In this document: piece by piece, positions 1 through 10,739 of the stretch
Layout of the letters: every line of letters begins with the position of its first letter
Numbering within the stretch: position 1 is the first letter of the stretch
From: Acheta domesticus
Lineage: Eukaryota; Arthropoda; Insecta; Orthoptera; Gryllidae
Direction of reading: 5' to 3'
DNA: 64,000 bases
Assembly (NCBI GenBank): GCA_031308135.1
Contig: JAHLJT010002630.1
Coordinates: forward strand, 96,826,141-96,890,140
Notes under the pieces: model-generated
Told to the model about the DNA's origin: nothing
Database searches by the model: none
What the model saw: only the letters and a program-made list of their open reading frames with translations
Translations under genes and position numbers: made by a program

Positions 1-557
1 TCACCTACTGTGCCACACTACTCATTTACTAAGTAATACTTTGAGAAAACATTTACTTCAAACTGACTCAGCAAAGAAAAGAATGTACACAAGTTCACAA
101 AATCAAAACAAGTAGTTACGATATTCCAGTAAATTTAAATTAGATATGAAAGACCAGCAAGAACAAGGATGTAACTAACAAAACCACAATTTTACATAGA
201 AAGAATAAATGTTTGAAGGTTATATTTTGTACTACGGTTCAGTGAATCCACACCCATAAGTACAATACCTTTTTATTCAAAAACTAGGTACAATATTTCT
301 TAATTATTTATACAGGTGTCTATATTATTATAGTTGTTGGTATGTAAAAAAAAATGTGATTCCTGCACAAATCCCAATAGTTTATAAGAATGCAATTTCG
401 TACAGAATGCACAAAGCAGTTTGACAGACAATGTTATTCTTGAAATAACTCTAACTGCTTATTGGAAAGATAAGATTAAAAAAAAAAAAGAGAGAGAGAG
501 AGCATAAAAGTCACAAGATAAACATACAATTAAAAAAGTTATTACTTTTTAACTTAC
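1..557 (-). other. Intron 1 of BTB gene A (partial)
   Basis: AT-rich sequence downstream of the gene A exon 1 donor. From about 41 to 557 it aligns with 34979-35394, the matching intron of gene B, so it is part of the same duplication. There is an (AG)n run near 490-503. No exon was seen. Confidence 0.6.
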
Positions 558-740
558 ATGAAAGTATGGACTACAAGCAGATAAAGCCAGCCTATGGGCT
601 TTTAGGCTACGACCCTCTGCTGATAGAGTGCAATCCACCAAAAAATTGTTCTCCAACAAACTTTTGTACACTGTAGCAAGTTCACTGGTGTGGTCTTTCC
701 AACGTACTGATAACATTTGTTCAGCCATGGTTAGGAAGAC
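558..740 (-). CDS. BTB/POZ gene A, first coding exon (57 codons, partial gene)
   Basis: The minus strand reads ATG at 728-726 and stays open for 57 codons to a GTAAGT donor at 557-552. The peptide has the TTK-class BTB signature ([20 protein letters not shown], then [16 protein letters not shown] and LSACSPYFH), which forms the first half of a BTB dimerisation domain in nuclear transcription factors. A 12-base 5' UTR piece precedes the ATG after a TTTTAAG acceptor that is weaker than the TTTCAG of its paralogue at 35395-35577. The two exons differ at 6 of 57 residues. Remaining exons must lie left of the window. Confidence is high for the domain, moderate that this copy is expressed. Confidence 0.85.
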
Positions 741-2440
741 CTTAAAACAATCAAATATCTAAACTGAATGCAGCAATGAAGAGCAAGTATAGTGAAGGTT
801 CTCATAAAGAGAAATTCTCATAAAGAGAGAAAATTCTCATAAAGAGAATTTATGCTGCAACTATAAGGCAAATCACACAATATTTTACCAATGACATACA
901 ATGGGATTTGCTTGCACTGCTTCTCCTGAATCATCAGCACTCCTTGCAATCTAATATATTCATCACTCTGTCAGCAAATTGCAAAAAGTAATATCACGTA
1001 TGATTAACTGACAAGAACAAACGTACATAAGGTATATGAAGCTTAAGAAAAGAAAAACAAAAACTGTGTAGTGCATTCTAGAAGTGTTATATAAAATAAA
1101 AATTCATATACAAATGTGATATCAAAGATCATTCCTTATTCCACAACCAAAAAAATGTTTGTAACCCATAAAGAATCAGATAGGTAAAAATGTATCCAAC
1201 ATCAGTTTTAGCTATTACTAAATAGCACCTCATCCCACAGGGACCATGTGAAATTCAGAAAATTTGTAGGTTCTAGTTCTATAAAAAAAATTATTTTCAT
1301 GGTGGAGATGGATTTTCTTTACTTATGGTGCAGTAAAACAACAGATGAAACATGTGTGTTTCTTGAATTAGGCAGATTTCCATATCTGAAAGTTTCCAAA
1401 TGTTCAACACATTAACTTGAAAGTCAAATTTAAATATAAGAGCATTGTTTGGATTTTCATTCAAAAGTCACAGAGAGTGGTTAGGAAGAAAGAATTCAGC
1501 ATTTCGTTTGTTGTTGAGAGCAGTAAACTGTTGCACCACCCCTTTCCAAAGATAATGCTACAAACTTACAAATACATTCCCTTCTTAATTCGGTTATAAC
1601 TCACTGTGCTAAAAAAATTGTACCTTTACAACACTCGGAAGGTTATCAAAATAATAAATGTTTTCTCGCTTAAGAACATTTTAATTTCATACTTTCAATT
1701 TGACAAGACAATTCTGCTTCTTACAGAGGTTCCATCATTCCTACATTAAAGTGCATTAGAATCTTTTCCCTGCATCAATGTTTCTGGTGTTAATAACTTC
1801 ACTAATTATACACAGTTCACCAAAGTTGGACTGAAATAATTGATAAATCCTGGACAGGCAGAGAAACACTCTTTGTTGTGCATTCTTTAGACAAGGGTTC
1901 AAAACCTTCTCAATGTTTCCATTATGTAATTGTACCACCAAATTGGTAATCAGGTAATCATTCATGTATCAACATTAAATTTATTACCGTACAAATACCT
2001 ACGAATGCCAAGTTGTTCATGCTTGCCTTATGTTCCATCAGAAAATATAAAAATTAACTGTAAAAGTATACAATTTCACTTTTTTTGTTGAATACGCTCA
2101 CTTGTGTTATCAAAATTTACCAAGACTATTCTTGTAACGTTGTTAGTAATAAAAAAGATTGACACTGAAAAAACTTTTATCAATAAATAGATGTTAAAAC
2201 ACTTTAAAAAAAAACAAAAAAAACCTCTCTAACTCAACAACTGAAACACTGAATTCAATAACATTTCGCTTGGAAAAATTCAATCTTCAAAGAGGTTAAC
2301 ATGTCTTAAATGAATTCCACTAAATGCCAGTAAGGTCGAAAAATGAATTGAACACATGAGTACCGAAAATCCAGCAATCAAGAACTTGGAGAAACTAATA
2401 CCTCACGCCTCAAAATCAAACACTGATTATAATACGATTT
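741..2440 (-). repeat. Upstream flank of gene A, duplicated at 35578-37215
   Basis: Blocks such as those around 1113, 1330, 1730-1800 and 2000-2200 recur in the same order and orientation upstream of gene B (about 35957, 36140, 36545-36620, 36840-37060). With intron 1 this makes one segmental duplication of about 2.2-2.4 kb. It presumably holds the 5' UTR exon and promoter, which I cannot place. A local triplication of a motif reading ttctcataaagaga sits at about 800-847. No coding exon is evident. Confidence 0.65.
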
Positions 2441-2520
2441 ATTAAACTTTGCCCCTGGCAGGTCAGGGTTCAGGGCCGGTTCACTCATGTTAAAAAGCGA
2501 GGGTCAAAGTTTAAACTTGG

Positions 2521-2730
2521 GTTTTTATTTCTTGGCGCGTGGGGCCTTGGTCTTCAGGATGGAATATCTTACGGTAATGCGCGTCGTTCTCCGTCATTTC
2601 GCCAGAAGTCGCATGATCGCGGGCTGTGTTGAGCAGTGCTGGCGATCATGCGACTCCTAGCGGCACAGACAAAAACGACGCGAAATACGGTGAGATATTC
2701 CATCGTGAGCCAAGCCAAGAAAGAAAAACC
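2521..2730. mobile_element. Foldback (palindromic) MITE, copy F1
   Basis: Near-perfect inverted repeat. The left arm begins with tttttatttcttggcg and holds gatggaatatctta; the right arm is its reverse complement, ending gatattccatcgtgagcc...ccaagaaagaaaaacc. The inner stems carry gtcgcatgatcgc and gcgatcatgcgactcc around a short loop. It has no coding capacity. Related copies lie at 5591-6586, 12990-13198 and 15751-15993, with fragments near 40290 and 40680. The whole unit can fold into one long hairpin. Confidence 0.75.
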
Positions 2731-2855
2731 AAAATATAAATTCCTCGGTCATAAATATAGCAAAGAAAGCGCTGCTGTTGCATTTTCGCGCGCATTTTTA
2801 AAATAAAGTCGCGTGAAAGTGTGCACCTTACAGGATGTGAAGAGTAATGGCTATT

Positions 2856-2986
2856 AACATACCTAGAAATGTTATGGGTGTTACTGCTGAGACCAAAAGT
2901 TAAAAATCGAGGCGGAGCGTAGCGGAGCCAAGATTTTTAATTTGGACGAGTACGTAATAACACTAACATTTCGTGGTATGTTCAGC
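2856..2986. repeat. Short inverted repeat next to the tyrosine-recombinase element
   Basis: The sequence at 2856-2886 (aacatacctagaaatgttatg) is the approximate reverse complement of 2958-2986 (aacatttcgtggtatgtt). A smaller palindrome (aaaatcgaggcggagcg / agccaagattttt) lies between. Probably a terminal part of a mobile element; identity unknown. Confidence 0.45.
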
Positions 2987-2988
2987 AT

Positions 2989-3941
2989 TTTATCGGTCAC
3001 CATAAAATCTCAAGATTTTTGCGAAAATTTACATTACTGCGATATGAAATAAATGAATTCTACTGCTGCGGCATGTTAATCGATATTGTTGGGTGTTGCT
3101 TGCGATGTATCTTTTTCAACAGTACATTCGCATACCGTGGCTTGAAGATGGAAGCGGAAAAAATAGTCTCTCCCGCAAGAAATTTTAGATCTCCCTGTGG
3201 AAGTCACACGGAATTTATCCCAGCAAAATCCAAAGGACGATACGAAAAGTCATAACAAGAATTTAAGGCTTGGAAAACGCAGCTTCGTGTCAACGTGGCA
3301 TTCACAATATTGCAGGAGTGCCAAAACGTATAGCCACCTATCTTGGTCTTCCAGACCCCGAAAAATACACCGGTCACTCCTTAAGAACTTCGGCTAAGGC
3401 ATTGGCCGATTCAGGAGCTTCAGTTACAGATTTGAAACGTTTTGGTGGGTGTCGACGATCTACCGTAGCCGAATCCTATTGTGAGGAGTACGTGGTAAAT
3501 ACGGTGAAAATGGCAACAAATAAATGATTATCGGCGAGGAAGGTGGCAGGTCGAATTTCAGTGGCGACACCACATAGTCTGTAAATATTATTGAAGAAGA
3601 TATTCATTTCATGGAATGACATGAAAATGATGCTAATTTACCCAATTTTCTATTTTTTCTAATTGCACAATTAATAATGTTACAATTTACAATGAGCATC
3701 CTCCAAAATAATGAGTTACTTTTATTCCTATTTGTCTTGTAAATTGTTGTGTTGTTTTTTCGTAATAAAGTTGACTTGCAATAAATCGGTGGTTGTTTAT
3801 TTACGTTGCTAAGGAAGTTAAGGATGTTATAAAACGCGCTAAGGATTTTATATTTCTTAACATACAGGGAGGTACAAGTGCACGTAACAAACGTGAAGGG
3901 TTGCATGTTAACAGGGGTTAAAGACGCATGTGACCGATAAA
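2989..3941 (+). mobile_element. Possible TIR-bounded element carrying a tyrosine recombinase remnant
   Basis: A 12-base inverted repeat, TTTATCGGTCAC at 2989-3000 and GTGACCGATAAA at 3930-3941, brackets the recombinase remnant at 3148-3527. No target duplication is obvious. Cryptons are not known for terminal inverted repeats, so the boundaries are an inference and the repeat could be coincidental. The 3' part (3528-3930) is AT-rich and without a gene. Confidence 0.4.
3148..3527 (+). pseudogene. Tyrosine recombinase (Crypton/DIRS-like), internally deleted
   Basis: The N-terminal part starts at ATG 3148 and runs past an in-frame TAA (3253-3255) into QEFKAWKTQ. The C-terminal part is open in another frame from 3270 to 3527. 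That part has the hallmarks of a tyrosine recombinase active site: YLGLPDPEKYTGHSLR (H-x-x-R box), then LADSGASVTDLKRFGG and STVAESY with the candidate nucleophilic tyrosine. The usual GGW at the second histidine/tryptophan site reads GGC here. The catalytic middle section between the two parts is missing, so this is a deletion derivative, not an active enzyme. The family is recognised by motif memory; Crypton versus DIRS-like origin is unresolved. Confidence 0.7.
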
Positions 3942-4835
3942 TATTATTAAAAGTTAATACAATTGTATGTACGAATAAAATTAAACAAAAATGCACACCT
4001 TGATACGATTGGTGAGACAGAACCTCACTTCTATGGAGGGGATATTTTTATAGTAAAAAATTTACAATCTCCCCAATAAATTGGGATCAGTGGACCATTA
4101 AATAATTTTTTAGTGACATATATCAACTATTAATCAATATTTGACACGAATACATAAATGAAAAACGGCAAAAATGGTGGAAATTTCCATTGCATTTGGT
4201 TTCTGTTGCAACCAAACATCAAATTGGTAAATGTCGTTTTACTTTTATTACACAAATATTGAAAATAATTGATATGGAAATAAATTCCATTATTAATCCT
4301 ACTTTAAAAATGAATTGCACTTTGTGAAAGAGTTAATACCAAAACAAATTTTACTTGTTTTCTAACACTGCATTAAGTTATCTTTCTCTGCAAAAGTGCA
4401 ATGAGGGATCGTTAAACGTGAAAGCAGTTAATTCCTTGTTAGAAGAAACTAGAAACAGATAATAAACACCAACAATGCTCAAAATAAATATTTTGTTTGT
4501 AAATTCAAATGTTTATATAGCCACATTTCTGTTTTTCTATGCGTTTTTTGAGGATTTTTGTAAATAATATGTGTCCAGTGAATAAAAAAAATATTATTCA
4601 TAATTTTTTGTTTTGAATTTTTTTCATCTCTTCAGAATTTTTCTAATATCAATATTACAACAAATACAATGACTGATTCATTGACAGATATTTCAATTGT
4701 ATTGCTGTACCAATTTTATTTTGTACAAAATCTTAATTAATATTTTCACATTATTTTTAGTATTATATTCTATATAAATGTTTTATATTTATACGATTGT
4801 CAGGAAATAAAGAAAACACTAGTTTTAGGATTAAC
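3942..4835. other. AT-rich intergenic stretch, nothing recognised
   Basis: Low-complexity AT-rich DNA with stop codons in all frames. It may include the decayed upstream part of the P-like transposase that becomes readable at 4836. Confidence 0.5.
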
Positions 4836-4980
4836 TAACTGTACCTCATTGATAAAACAGAAATAATACACATGTTTTGTCTCATTTGCTGAAAGGAATT
4901 TGAAATAATATTTTGACAAATAATTTGGAAATAGATGTGGGTAATTTGAAGGAACCTAAATTAACTTCATGGCACATCAT
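4836..4980 (+). pseudogene. P-element/THAP9-like transposase, fragment 1
   Basis: Plus-strand frames read VPHLIK at about 4841, then after a short disruption NNILTNNLEIDVGN and LKEPKLTSWHII up to 4980. In P/THAP9 transposases the order 'D-PHLIK ... RNNLL ... W..l' is characteristic of the RNase H-like core. Reading stops exactly at a hAT-type insertion and resumes at 5366. It is a decayed copy without function. Assignment is by motif order from memory. Confidence 0.6.
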
Positions 4981-5357
4981 CAGTGGTGAAGTTAGAGAGG
5001 GGCAGGGGCGGTGGTCCACCCTAATTGTCACCATTTTAGAGGTGATACCAATTAGAAAGTTTTATATAACTTACAGCATACACTTTGATGCATTTATACG
5101 TAAGTTTGCCGCCCTTAAATCTGGAAAAGTGTTTTGAAAAAAGATCTGCATTTGTTGATTTGTTATTCTTCGTTTTAGATTATTTATTTCAAATTATCTT
5201 TAAATTATTTTGAATTACATAGTTTTTAATATATTATTAATAAATATCATATGCACATTTACTTATATTTTTATGTAATAATGTATAAAATTTTCTGTAA
5301 GAGAAATTTTTATGTTTAATTTAGGGGGAGGTGACACCAACTGAAGCTACGCCACTG
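4981..5357. mobile_element. Non-autonomous hAT-type element 1 (377 bp, 8-bp TSD)
   Basis: The element begins CAGTGGTGAAG and ends AGCTACGCCACTG, imperfect inverted termini of the CAGTGGCGTAGC type. It is flanked by an exact 8-bp duplication, CACATCAT, at 4973-4980 and 5358-5365. An 8-bp duplication is diagnostic of hAT-like transposition. The interior is AT-rich and non-coding. It splits the P-like transposase remnant. Confidence 0.85.
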
Positions 5358-5365
5358 CACATCAT

Positions 5366-5590
5366 AGAAAAGGCCCACAACATTGACAGATATGTAAACA
5401 AAATTAATAAGGTTATGAAGAAATTGTCTGATGAACATATTGTAGCCAACAAAATTTTAAAAATGAGGGTTTAATATGCCCCACAGGTTTTTGGTAAATC
5501 AGTGTTGGCATACATAGAAGTTATATCTCAAATTGATGACAAATATAAATTTAAATATTCGTTTGCTTGCCCAATTTCAATTTAATTTCA
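5366..5590 (+). pseudogene. P-element/THAP9-like transposase, fragment 2
   Basis: Immediately after the hAT target duplication, the same plus-strand theme continues: KAHNIDRYVNKINKVMKKL, SDEHIVANKILKMRV, a stop, then QVFGKSVLAYIEVISQ. In the family this corresponds to the segment ending 'K-M-V-x-x-A-A-Q-V-F-S'. It ends at the foldback element at 5591. Decayed. Confidence 0.6.
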
Positions 5591-6586
5591 TTTTTCTAAC
5601 TTTGCCCCTCAAGGCCTGTCATCGCGGTGGGATATGTCACGGTATTTCGGGACGTTTAGGGTCGCGGCCGTATCAAGCAGAGCTTGCGAACATTCGCCTT
5701 CCACCGGCATAACGGTGTGATAACGGTGCATAACGCGAAATGCCGTGTGATATTCCATCCTGGCAGTGGCATAGCATGACTAGCACGTTTGGGGATGCTC
5801 AACAATAACACACAAAATGTCACTATCAACTACTTCATCTAACAGGCGAATGCAACACAAGGCAGATACACTGGAACTACTTCCACGATCTCGATTGCTT
5901 TACTGCTCGTTCTCGTAGGCGCTTCACACAAAATCCTCACAGTAGTCAGGACTGCCGATGTCTTGAAAGCAAATTGTACAATGGCTCAGCTTCAACTCTT
6001 ATATGCGAATGGCAATGGGACCACTTGTTAATTTATACATTACAGACTAAAATAATATGTAATCTATTTAAGGGATAATTCAATTTCTTGGATATTAATT
6101 AAGAAATAGTAGACAGGCACTATTTCTACAGTTTGTGCCCATGACCAAGTGAGTGAGAGAGAGAGAATTTACTGATTGCCTCAAGTGTGCTGCGCTCTCG
6201 TACACAAACGAGCAGCTTCTTTCCGCAGTGGATGCTATCGTAAAGCAGTCGAGTTTCTCTGGGCCAGGGGCGACGAGGGGAGAGGGGAACCTCGTGATCT
6301 GCGCATGCCTCATTGCTCGTCGCAATCTGGCGGCAGACGCTAGACGCATTTTAGCTTCCAAGCAATCACAGGACAGCTTCAACAACGCGCCGAATTCAAT
6401 CATAGGAAATCAATTTAAAATTAATACAAAATTTGTTTCGCACAACGGACCACTTGTCAGATTATCAATACAGTATTTAGGGTTCTTTATTAATATTCTA
6501 AATGGGGATGCTCAGCATCTCAGCGTCCCCTGACGCTACGCCACTGCATCCTGAGCGTAGGGGCTTGAGGGGCAGAGTTAGAAAAA
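5591..6586. mobile_element. Foldback MITE, copy F2, split by a hAT-type element
   Basis: The left part (5591-5763) starts tttttctaactttgcccctc and carries gggatatgtcacggtatttcg and the opposing cgcgaaatgccgtgtgatattcc. The right end (6547-6586) reads gggcttgaggggcagagtta then gaaaaa, the reverse complement of the start. A CATCCTG target site in its right arm received the element at 5764-6546. A trailing tcgcactata (6587-6596) resembles the TA-flanked terminus of copy F4. Confidence 0.7.
5764..6546. mobile_element. Non-autonomous hAT-type element 2 (783 bp)
   Basis: Begins CAGTGGCATAGC and ends GCTACGCCACTG, good inverted termini. Flanking octamers are CATCCTGG (5756-5763) and CATCCTGA (6547-6554), an 8-bp duplication with one mismatch. 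The subterminal sequences ggggatgctcaac and gggatgctcagcatc also match. An open frame inside (6153-6533, plus) resembles no known protein and is probably chance. Confidence 0.8.
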
Positions 6587-6832
6587 TCGCACTATAGTCA
6601 ATATTCATTTCAAATTTCACAGTTTTTAATTATATTCTTGAATTCTACTCTTAAATTGATTGGATCATATCCCACAAATACTTAATTGAAGTTTAATGTT
6701 ATACTGAGCTACAAGCAAATGTTAAGAAATGATTTCGTCAGCTCAAGAATAGGGGGTCGAATATCAAATAATCTCTGGTCCAAAATATTTTAAGCTCTTA
6801 AGTTTGCATGGTACACACACGCACACACACAG
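6587..6832. other. AT-rich flank ending in an (AC)n tract
   Basis: No gene. The tract acacacacgcacacacaca at about 6813-6831 is the left half of the microsatellite target of the LINE that starts next to it. Confidence 0.6.
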
Positions 6833-7266
6833 GGATCCAAGGGGATGTGATGCGATTACAAGACTCGCTGAAGAGAGTCTCTTAGCCTCTCCATCCCAAC
6901 TCCGCTCTCACCTTCAAGAGGTGGACCCTGTCGAGTCGAGTTACCCGTGCCAAGGTTGTGGTAACCAATCCCTTCGGCGGTACGGGTCGACCAACAGACG
7001 AGAGACGGGGTTCTGGCAAGTCACTCTGTCAGAATGGCATGTAACCGCCGTACTGGAGCGACCAGAAAGTATTCCGGGGTACGGTCTGGTTGGTTACAAC
7101 CCTGGCCCAGGGTAAAGGGTGAAGCCGGGGGAGCCTGTAACCCCTAAGCGACGTGTCCCTGGGTGGCGAACAGGGGAGGAATCTCTAGATATAAAGGTCA
7201 AGAGGCAATTGAAATACCTCTCACGGACCAACAGGCGGGGAAGGACACCCCAGTCAAAAAAACAGC

Positions 7267-8180
7267 ATGGAAGGTCTTCTGGGATCTCAGTCTACGGTGC
7301 AGGGGCCCGGATCCCCAGTACCGGCGTCTGTTCGGAGTGAGCAAGCGGGCTCCCAGGCGTCGTCAACCAGTGACCGCAGTACTTCAGCAGTGGACCACTT
7401 GGCTGCTGTAGTATCTGTTGCTACAAGTGATGATCTTGCGAAGCAACAGGCATTGTGTAGCCTTGAAAAGAAAATAACCGAGCTTCTCAACTTCGTTAAG
7501 CCTCGCCATAATGTTCATGGTGAGATCAAGAGATTGGCGTATTCGATCCAAACGCACTTTAACGAGATGTTAGCACTGCAAAAAGGATCATCCAGCCCAG
7601 ATCTTCAGTGCGCCAAAGTCGTATCGAAAGAAGAGTGCACCCAGACATCCCCTGAGAAGGTGGCTGCGGGAGTACTCAAAATGAGAAATGATCCTCCGCG
7701 AAACCGGAGCACCCAGGTGCCCAAGGTAAGAATGGAGACTGCGGAAAACGCAGATAAAATTCGGCCAAAAGCACCCTCTCCGGAAAAGCCACGAGAAAAG
7801 CCTGCAGTGGCACGTGAAGAGCCCGAGTGGCAGGTGGTCACTCGCAAGAGAAAACGTAAGCGTTCTAAAACGCGGAAAAGGCCACCCAGACCAGATGCCC
7901 TGATGATCAAGAAGGACGACGCGCTGACGTACGCGGACATCCTTAAAAAATGAAAGCTGACCCTGAGCTTAAGGAGCTGGGTGAGAATGTCACGCGCATC
8001 CGGAAGACAGCTGGCGGCGATCTCCTTCTGCAACTGAAGCGGTCTGCCGGAGGCCAAACTGCAGATTTTCAGTCCTCTGTAAGGAAGGTGTTTGGTTCGA
8101 ACGCCGATGTGAGGGCGCTCACTCACACCGTGACCATTGAGGTGAAGGACCTGGATGAGGTCACAACTAAAGAGGAAGTG
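7267..8180 (+). pseudogene. LINE ORF1 (gag-like), frameshifted and 3'-truncated
   Basis: Open from ATG 7267 to TGA 7951-7953. The protein has a basic stretch (TRKRKRKRSKTRKRPPRPDA) and then ALTYADILKK. The R1-type ORF1 core continues in the -1 frame from 7950 as MKADPELKELGENVTRIRKT up to DLDEVTTKEE at about 8179. The shift falls on an A run (cttaaaaaatgaaag), so indel or programmed slippage cannot be told apart; given the other lesions, an indel is likelier. The usual C-terminal CCHC zinc knuckles are missing because ORF1 joins ORF2 sequence directly at about 8185. Confidence 0.75.
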
Positions 8181-8184
8181 CATA

Positions 8185-10490
8185 GGGCTCCGAAATATCA
8201 ACCAGCTGGGTGGAAAGCAAAAATGTTTGACGAAGAAGTTTTCCGACTATGTTTGGAGACGATAGTACCAACAGGTACTGCAGATGACAAAGCAGGGCAT
8301 GTTATAAAATGGGTAACCAAAGCCTGTGATGCGACAATGCCTAGACGGGGCGCAATCATTCGACGCTCACCAGTTTACTGGTGGAATGAGGAAATAGCCT
8401 AATTACGCCGGCAGTGCCTTCGAGCCAGGAGACAGTACCAGAGAGCTCGTGGCCGAGACATCTCTCTACAATTGCAAGAGCAATATAAACTCGCTCGAAG
8501 GCAGTTGAAGATTGAAATCTGCAAGAGCAAACGCGTATGCGCCAAAAGTCTGTGTGACGAGGTCGAAAAAGACCCATGGGGTAGGCCATACAAGACGGTC
8601 ATGAGTAGGTTGAGACAGAGGCACCTACGCTCTCCAACTTGTCCCAATATGTTGCTCAAAATTGTGACAGCCCTATTCCCGACCCATCCCGCTGAAACAG
8701 TTAATACACAGTTATCTGACGTAGAAATAATTCCTCCAGTCACGCAGGAAGAAGTTCTTCACGCAATCAGAAGAATCGGCAACACAAAGGCTCCCGGACC
8801 GGATAACATTCCCCTCAAGACTGCGATACTCGACCACACCGACATCTTTGTGGATCTTTACTATTCTTGCTTGAGAGAAGGGGTGTATCCAGAAAGATGG
8901 AAAAAACAACGTCTGGTGCTCCTCCCTAAGGGGAATAAATCTCCTGAAAATCCATCGTCATACCGGCCACTGTGTATACTTGACACAGCTGGCAAGGTTC
9001 TGGAGAGAATTATTAGTACCAGGCTGAAGAAAGCTGTAGAGGAAGGAGGTCTTTCGGAAAACCAGTATGGTTTCCGTAGAGCCCGCTCGACAGTTGACGC
9101 CGTCCAGCTTGTCATTAACACCGCCCGACAAGCAATTGGAGGAGGTAGATGGAAGGGAGGCCCAAAACAGTATTGTGCTGTCGTTACGTTGGACATTAAG
9201 AATGCATTCAACTCGGCCAGGTGGAGTAATATTCACCTAGCTCTCCACCGATTTAAGGTACCAACGTATCTGAGGAAGATGGTGGCTGAGTATCTGAGTA
9301 ATAGAGCCCTGATCTACCATACAGATAATGGGCCGAGGGTACACAATGTCACTGCTGGTGTCCCACAAGGGTCGGTATTGGGCCCACTATTGTGGAATAT
9401 GATATATGACGAGGTCCTTCGGCTTCCCCTCCCAGAAGGCACCAATATCATTGGTTTCGCGGACGATATTGCTATCGTAGCCGTTGCAAAATATACTGAG
9501 GAAATTGTGTACATTTGCAACGAAGCGATCGCTATTGTTAGTCGGTGGTTGAAGTCCTCAGTTAGCTGAGGCCTCAGGGCTGCAGTTAGCTGAGCACAAG
9601 AATGAGGTTATCCTGGTCACTAGCAGGAAAAAGAGAGAAACCATCACGATCAAAGTTGGAGGCCACCGTGTTACATCGCAGCCGTCAATCAAATATCTTG
9701 GTATCATGATTGATGCCCGTTTGACATTTGCGGATCACCTGACGTATGCCAGCAATAAAGCGGCAGTAGTTAATGCTGCACTGTCGAGGCTAATGCCCAA
9801 CATAGGGCCCTGTCAGGAGAAACGGAAGCTTCTGGCCTTGGTTGTCAGGTCAGTCTTGCTCTATGGAGCCCCAGTACGGGCCAACTCCACGTCAACAAAT
9901 AGCTACGTCCGAGGGATGGCGTCAGTGTACAGGTTATCAGCATTGCGGGTAGCTTGTGCAGTGTCAAACGATGCAGTGTGTGTCATCGCGGGGATGCCTC
10001 CGGTCGATATCTTAGCGCAGGAGAGACGGAGGCGAAAGAAGAGGAGAACCCAAACTGCTCGACAACACTGCTTGAATGGCAGGATCGCTGGGACAAGTCC
10101 ATTAAAGGAAGATGGACGTACCGCATGATTCCCTCCATTGCACCGTGGATCAACCGTAAACACGGTGAAGTAAACTTCTACCTGACTCAGCTGTTGTCTG
10201 GACATGGATGCTTTCTGGCATATCTCCACAGGTTCAAGTTGGAGGATACCCCCTTCTGTCCACTATGTGAACCTGTTGTCGAAGACGCCGAGCATGTGTT
10301 TTTCGAGTGCCCACGATTCCATCTGCAGCGACGGCACGTTATGAGTATACTCGGGATCGACCCGCTGACACCCGAAGGGGTCGGGTGCATGCTCGCCTCA
10401 GAAATCAACTGGGCTGCGGTGAGCGCATATGTCCAGACCACAATAGCTGAGCTCAGGAGAATAGAAAGGGAAAGAAGGGAAGTCGACTGA
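8185..10490 (+). pseudogene. LINE ORF2 (reverse transcriptase), lacking endonuclease
   Basis: Reading starts in the linker after the endonuclease (PAGWKAKMFDEEVFRLC) and meets an in-frame TAA at 8400-8402. It then runs through the RT blocks: KAPGPDNIP, SYRPLCILDTAGKVLERI, LSENQYGFRRARSTVDA, VTLDIKNAFNSARW, GVPQGSVLGPLLWN and the catalytic FADDIAIV. A small local duplication containing cagttagctga near 9560-9592 breaks the frame after SRWLKS. The frame continues via IKYLGIMIDARLTF to about 10010, shifts again, and ends with the R1-type C-terminal cysteine motif FCPLCEPVVEDAEHVFFECP (10252-10311). It stops at 10488-10490. Confidence 0.85.
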
Positions 10491-10739
10491 TCCTCCTTAG
10501 ATCCTTCCTACGCTCTGGGGAAGAGAAGTGGCTTGTGACTGAGCCACTCTGATCCACTCCCCGTGATGTAATGCCTAACGGCGGTACCTCGGGGAGGATG
10601 GAGGAGAAGGGAGGTGGTTTTAGTGGGTAAAAATCTCACACTATTATGTGGTACGGGCCACATGGTGTCTTTTGAAGATTTCCACCTACCCTCGTAAAAA
10701 AACACACACACACAGATATATAAATTTGTCCAATAATAT

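Larger units (their letters stand above)
6833..10701 (+). mobile_element. R1-clade non-LTR retrotransposon in an (AC)n microsatellite (Mino/Waldo-like), defective
   Basis: A two-ORF LINE with 5' UTR (6833-7266), ORF1, ORF2 and 3' UTR (10491-10701) ending in a short A run. It is flanked on the left by (AC)n (6813-6831) and on the right by acacacacacaca (about 10702-10714). R1-clade lineages such as Mino and Waldo are known to target AC-type simple repeats. It is about 3.9 kb long because the ORF1 end (CCHC knuckles) and the ORF2 N-terminal endonuclease are deleted. Nonsense and frameshift changes show that it is dead. Confidence 0.85.

Noticed and set aside
6153..6533. 126-codon ORF inside hAT-type element 2
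   Set aside because: No recognisable domain; also overlapped by an antisense ORF; probably chance in a non-autonomous element.
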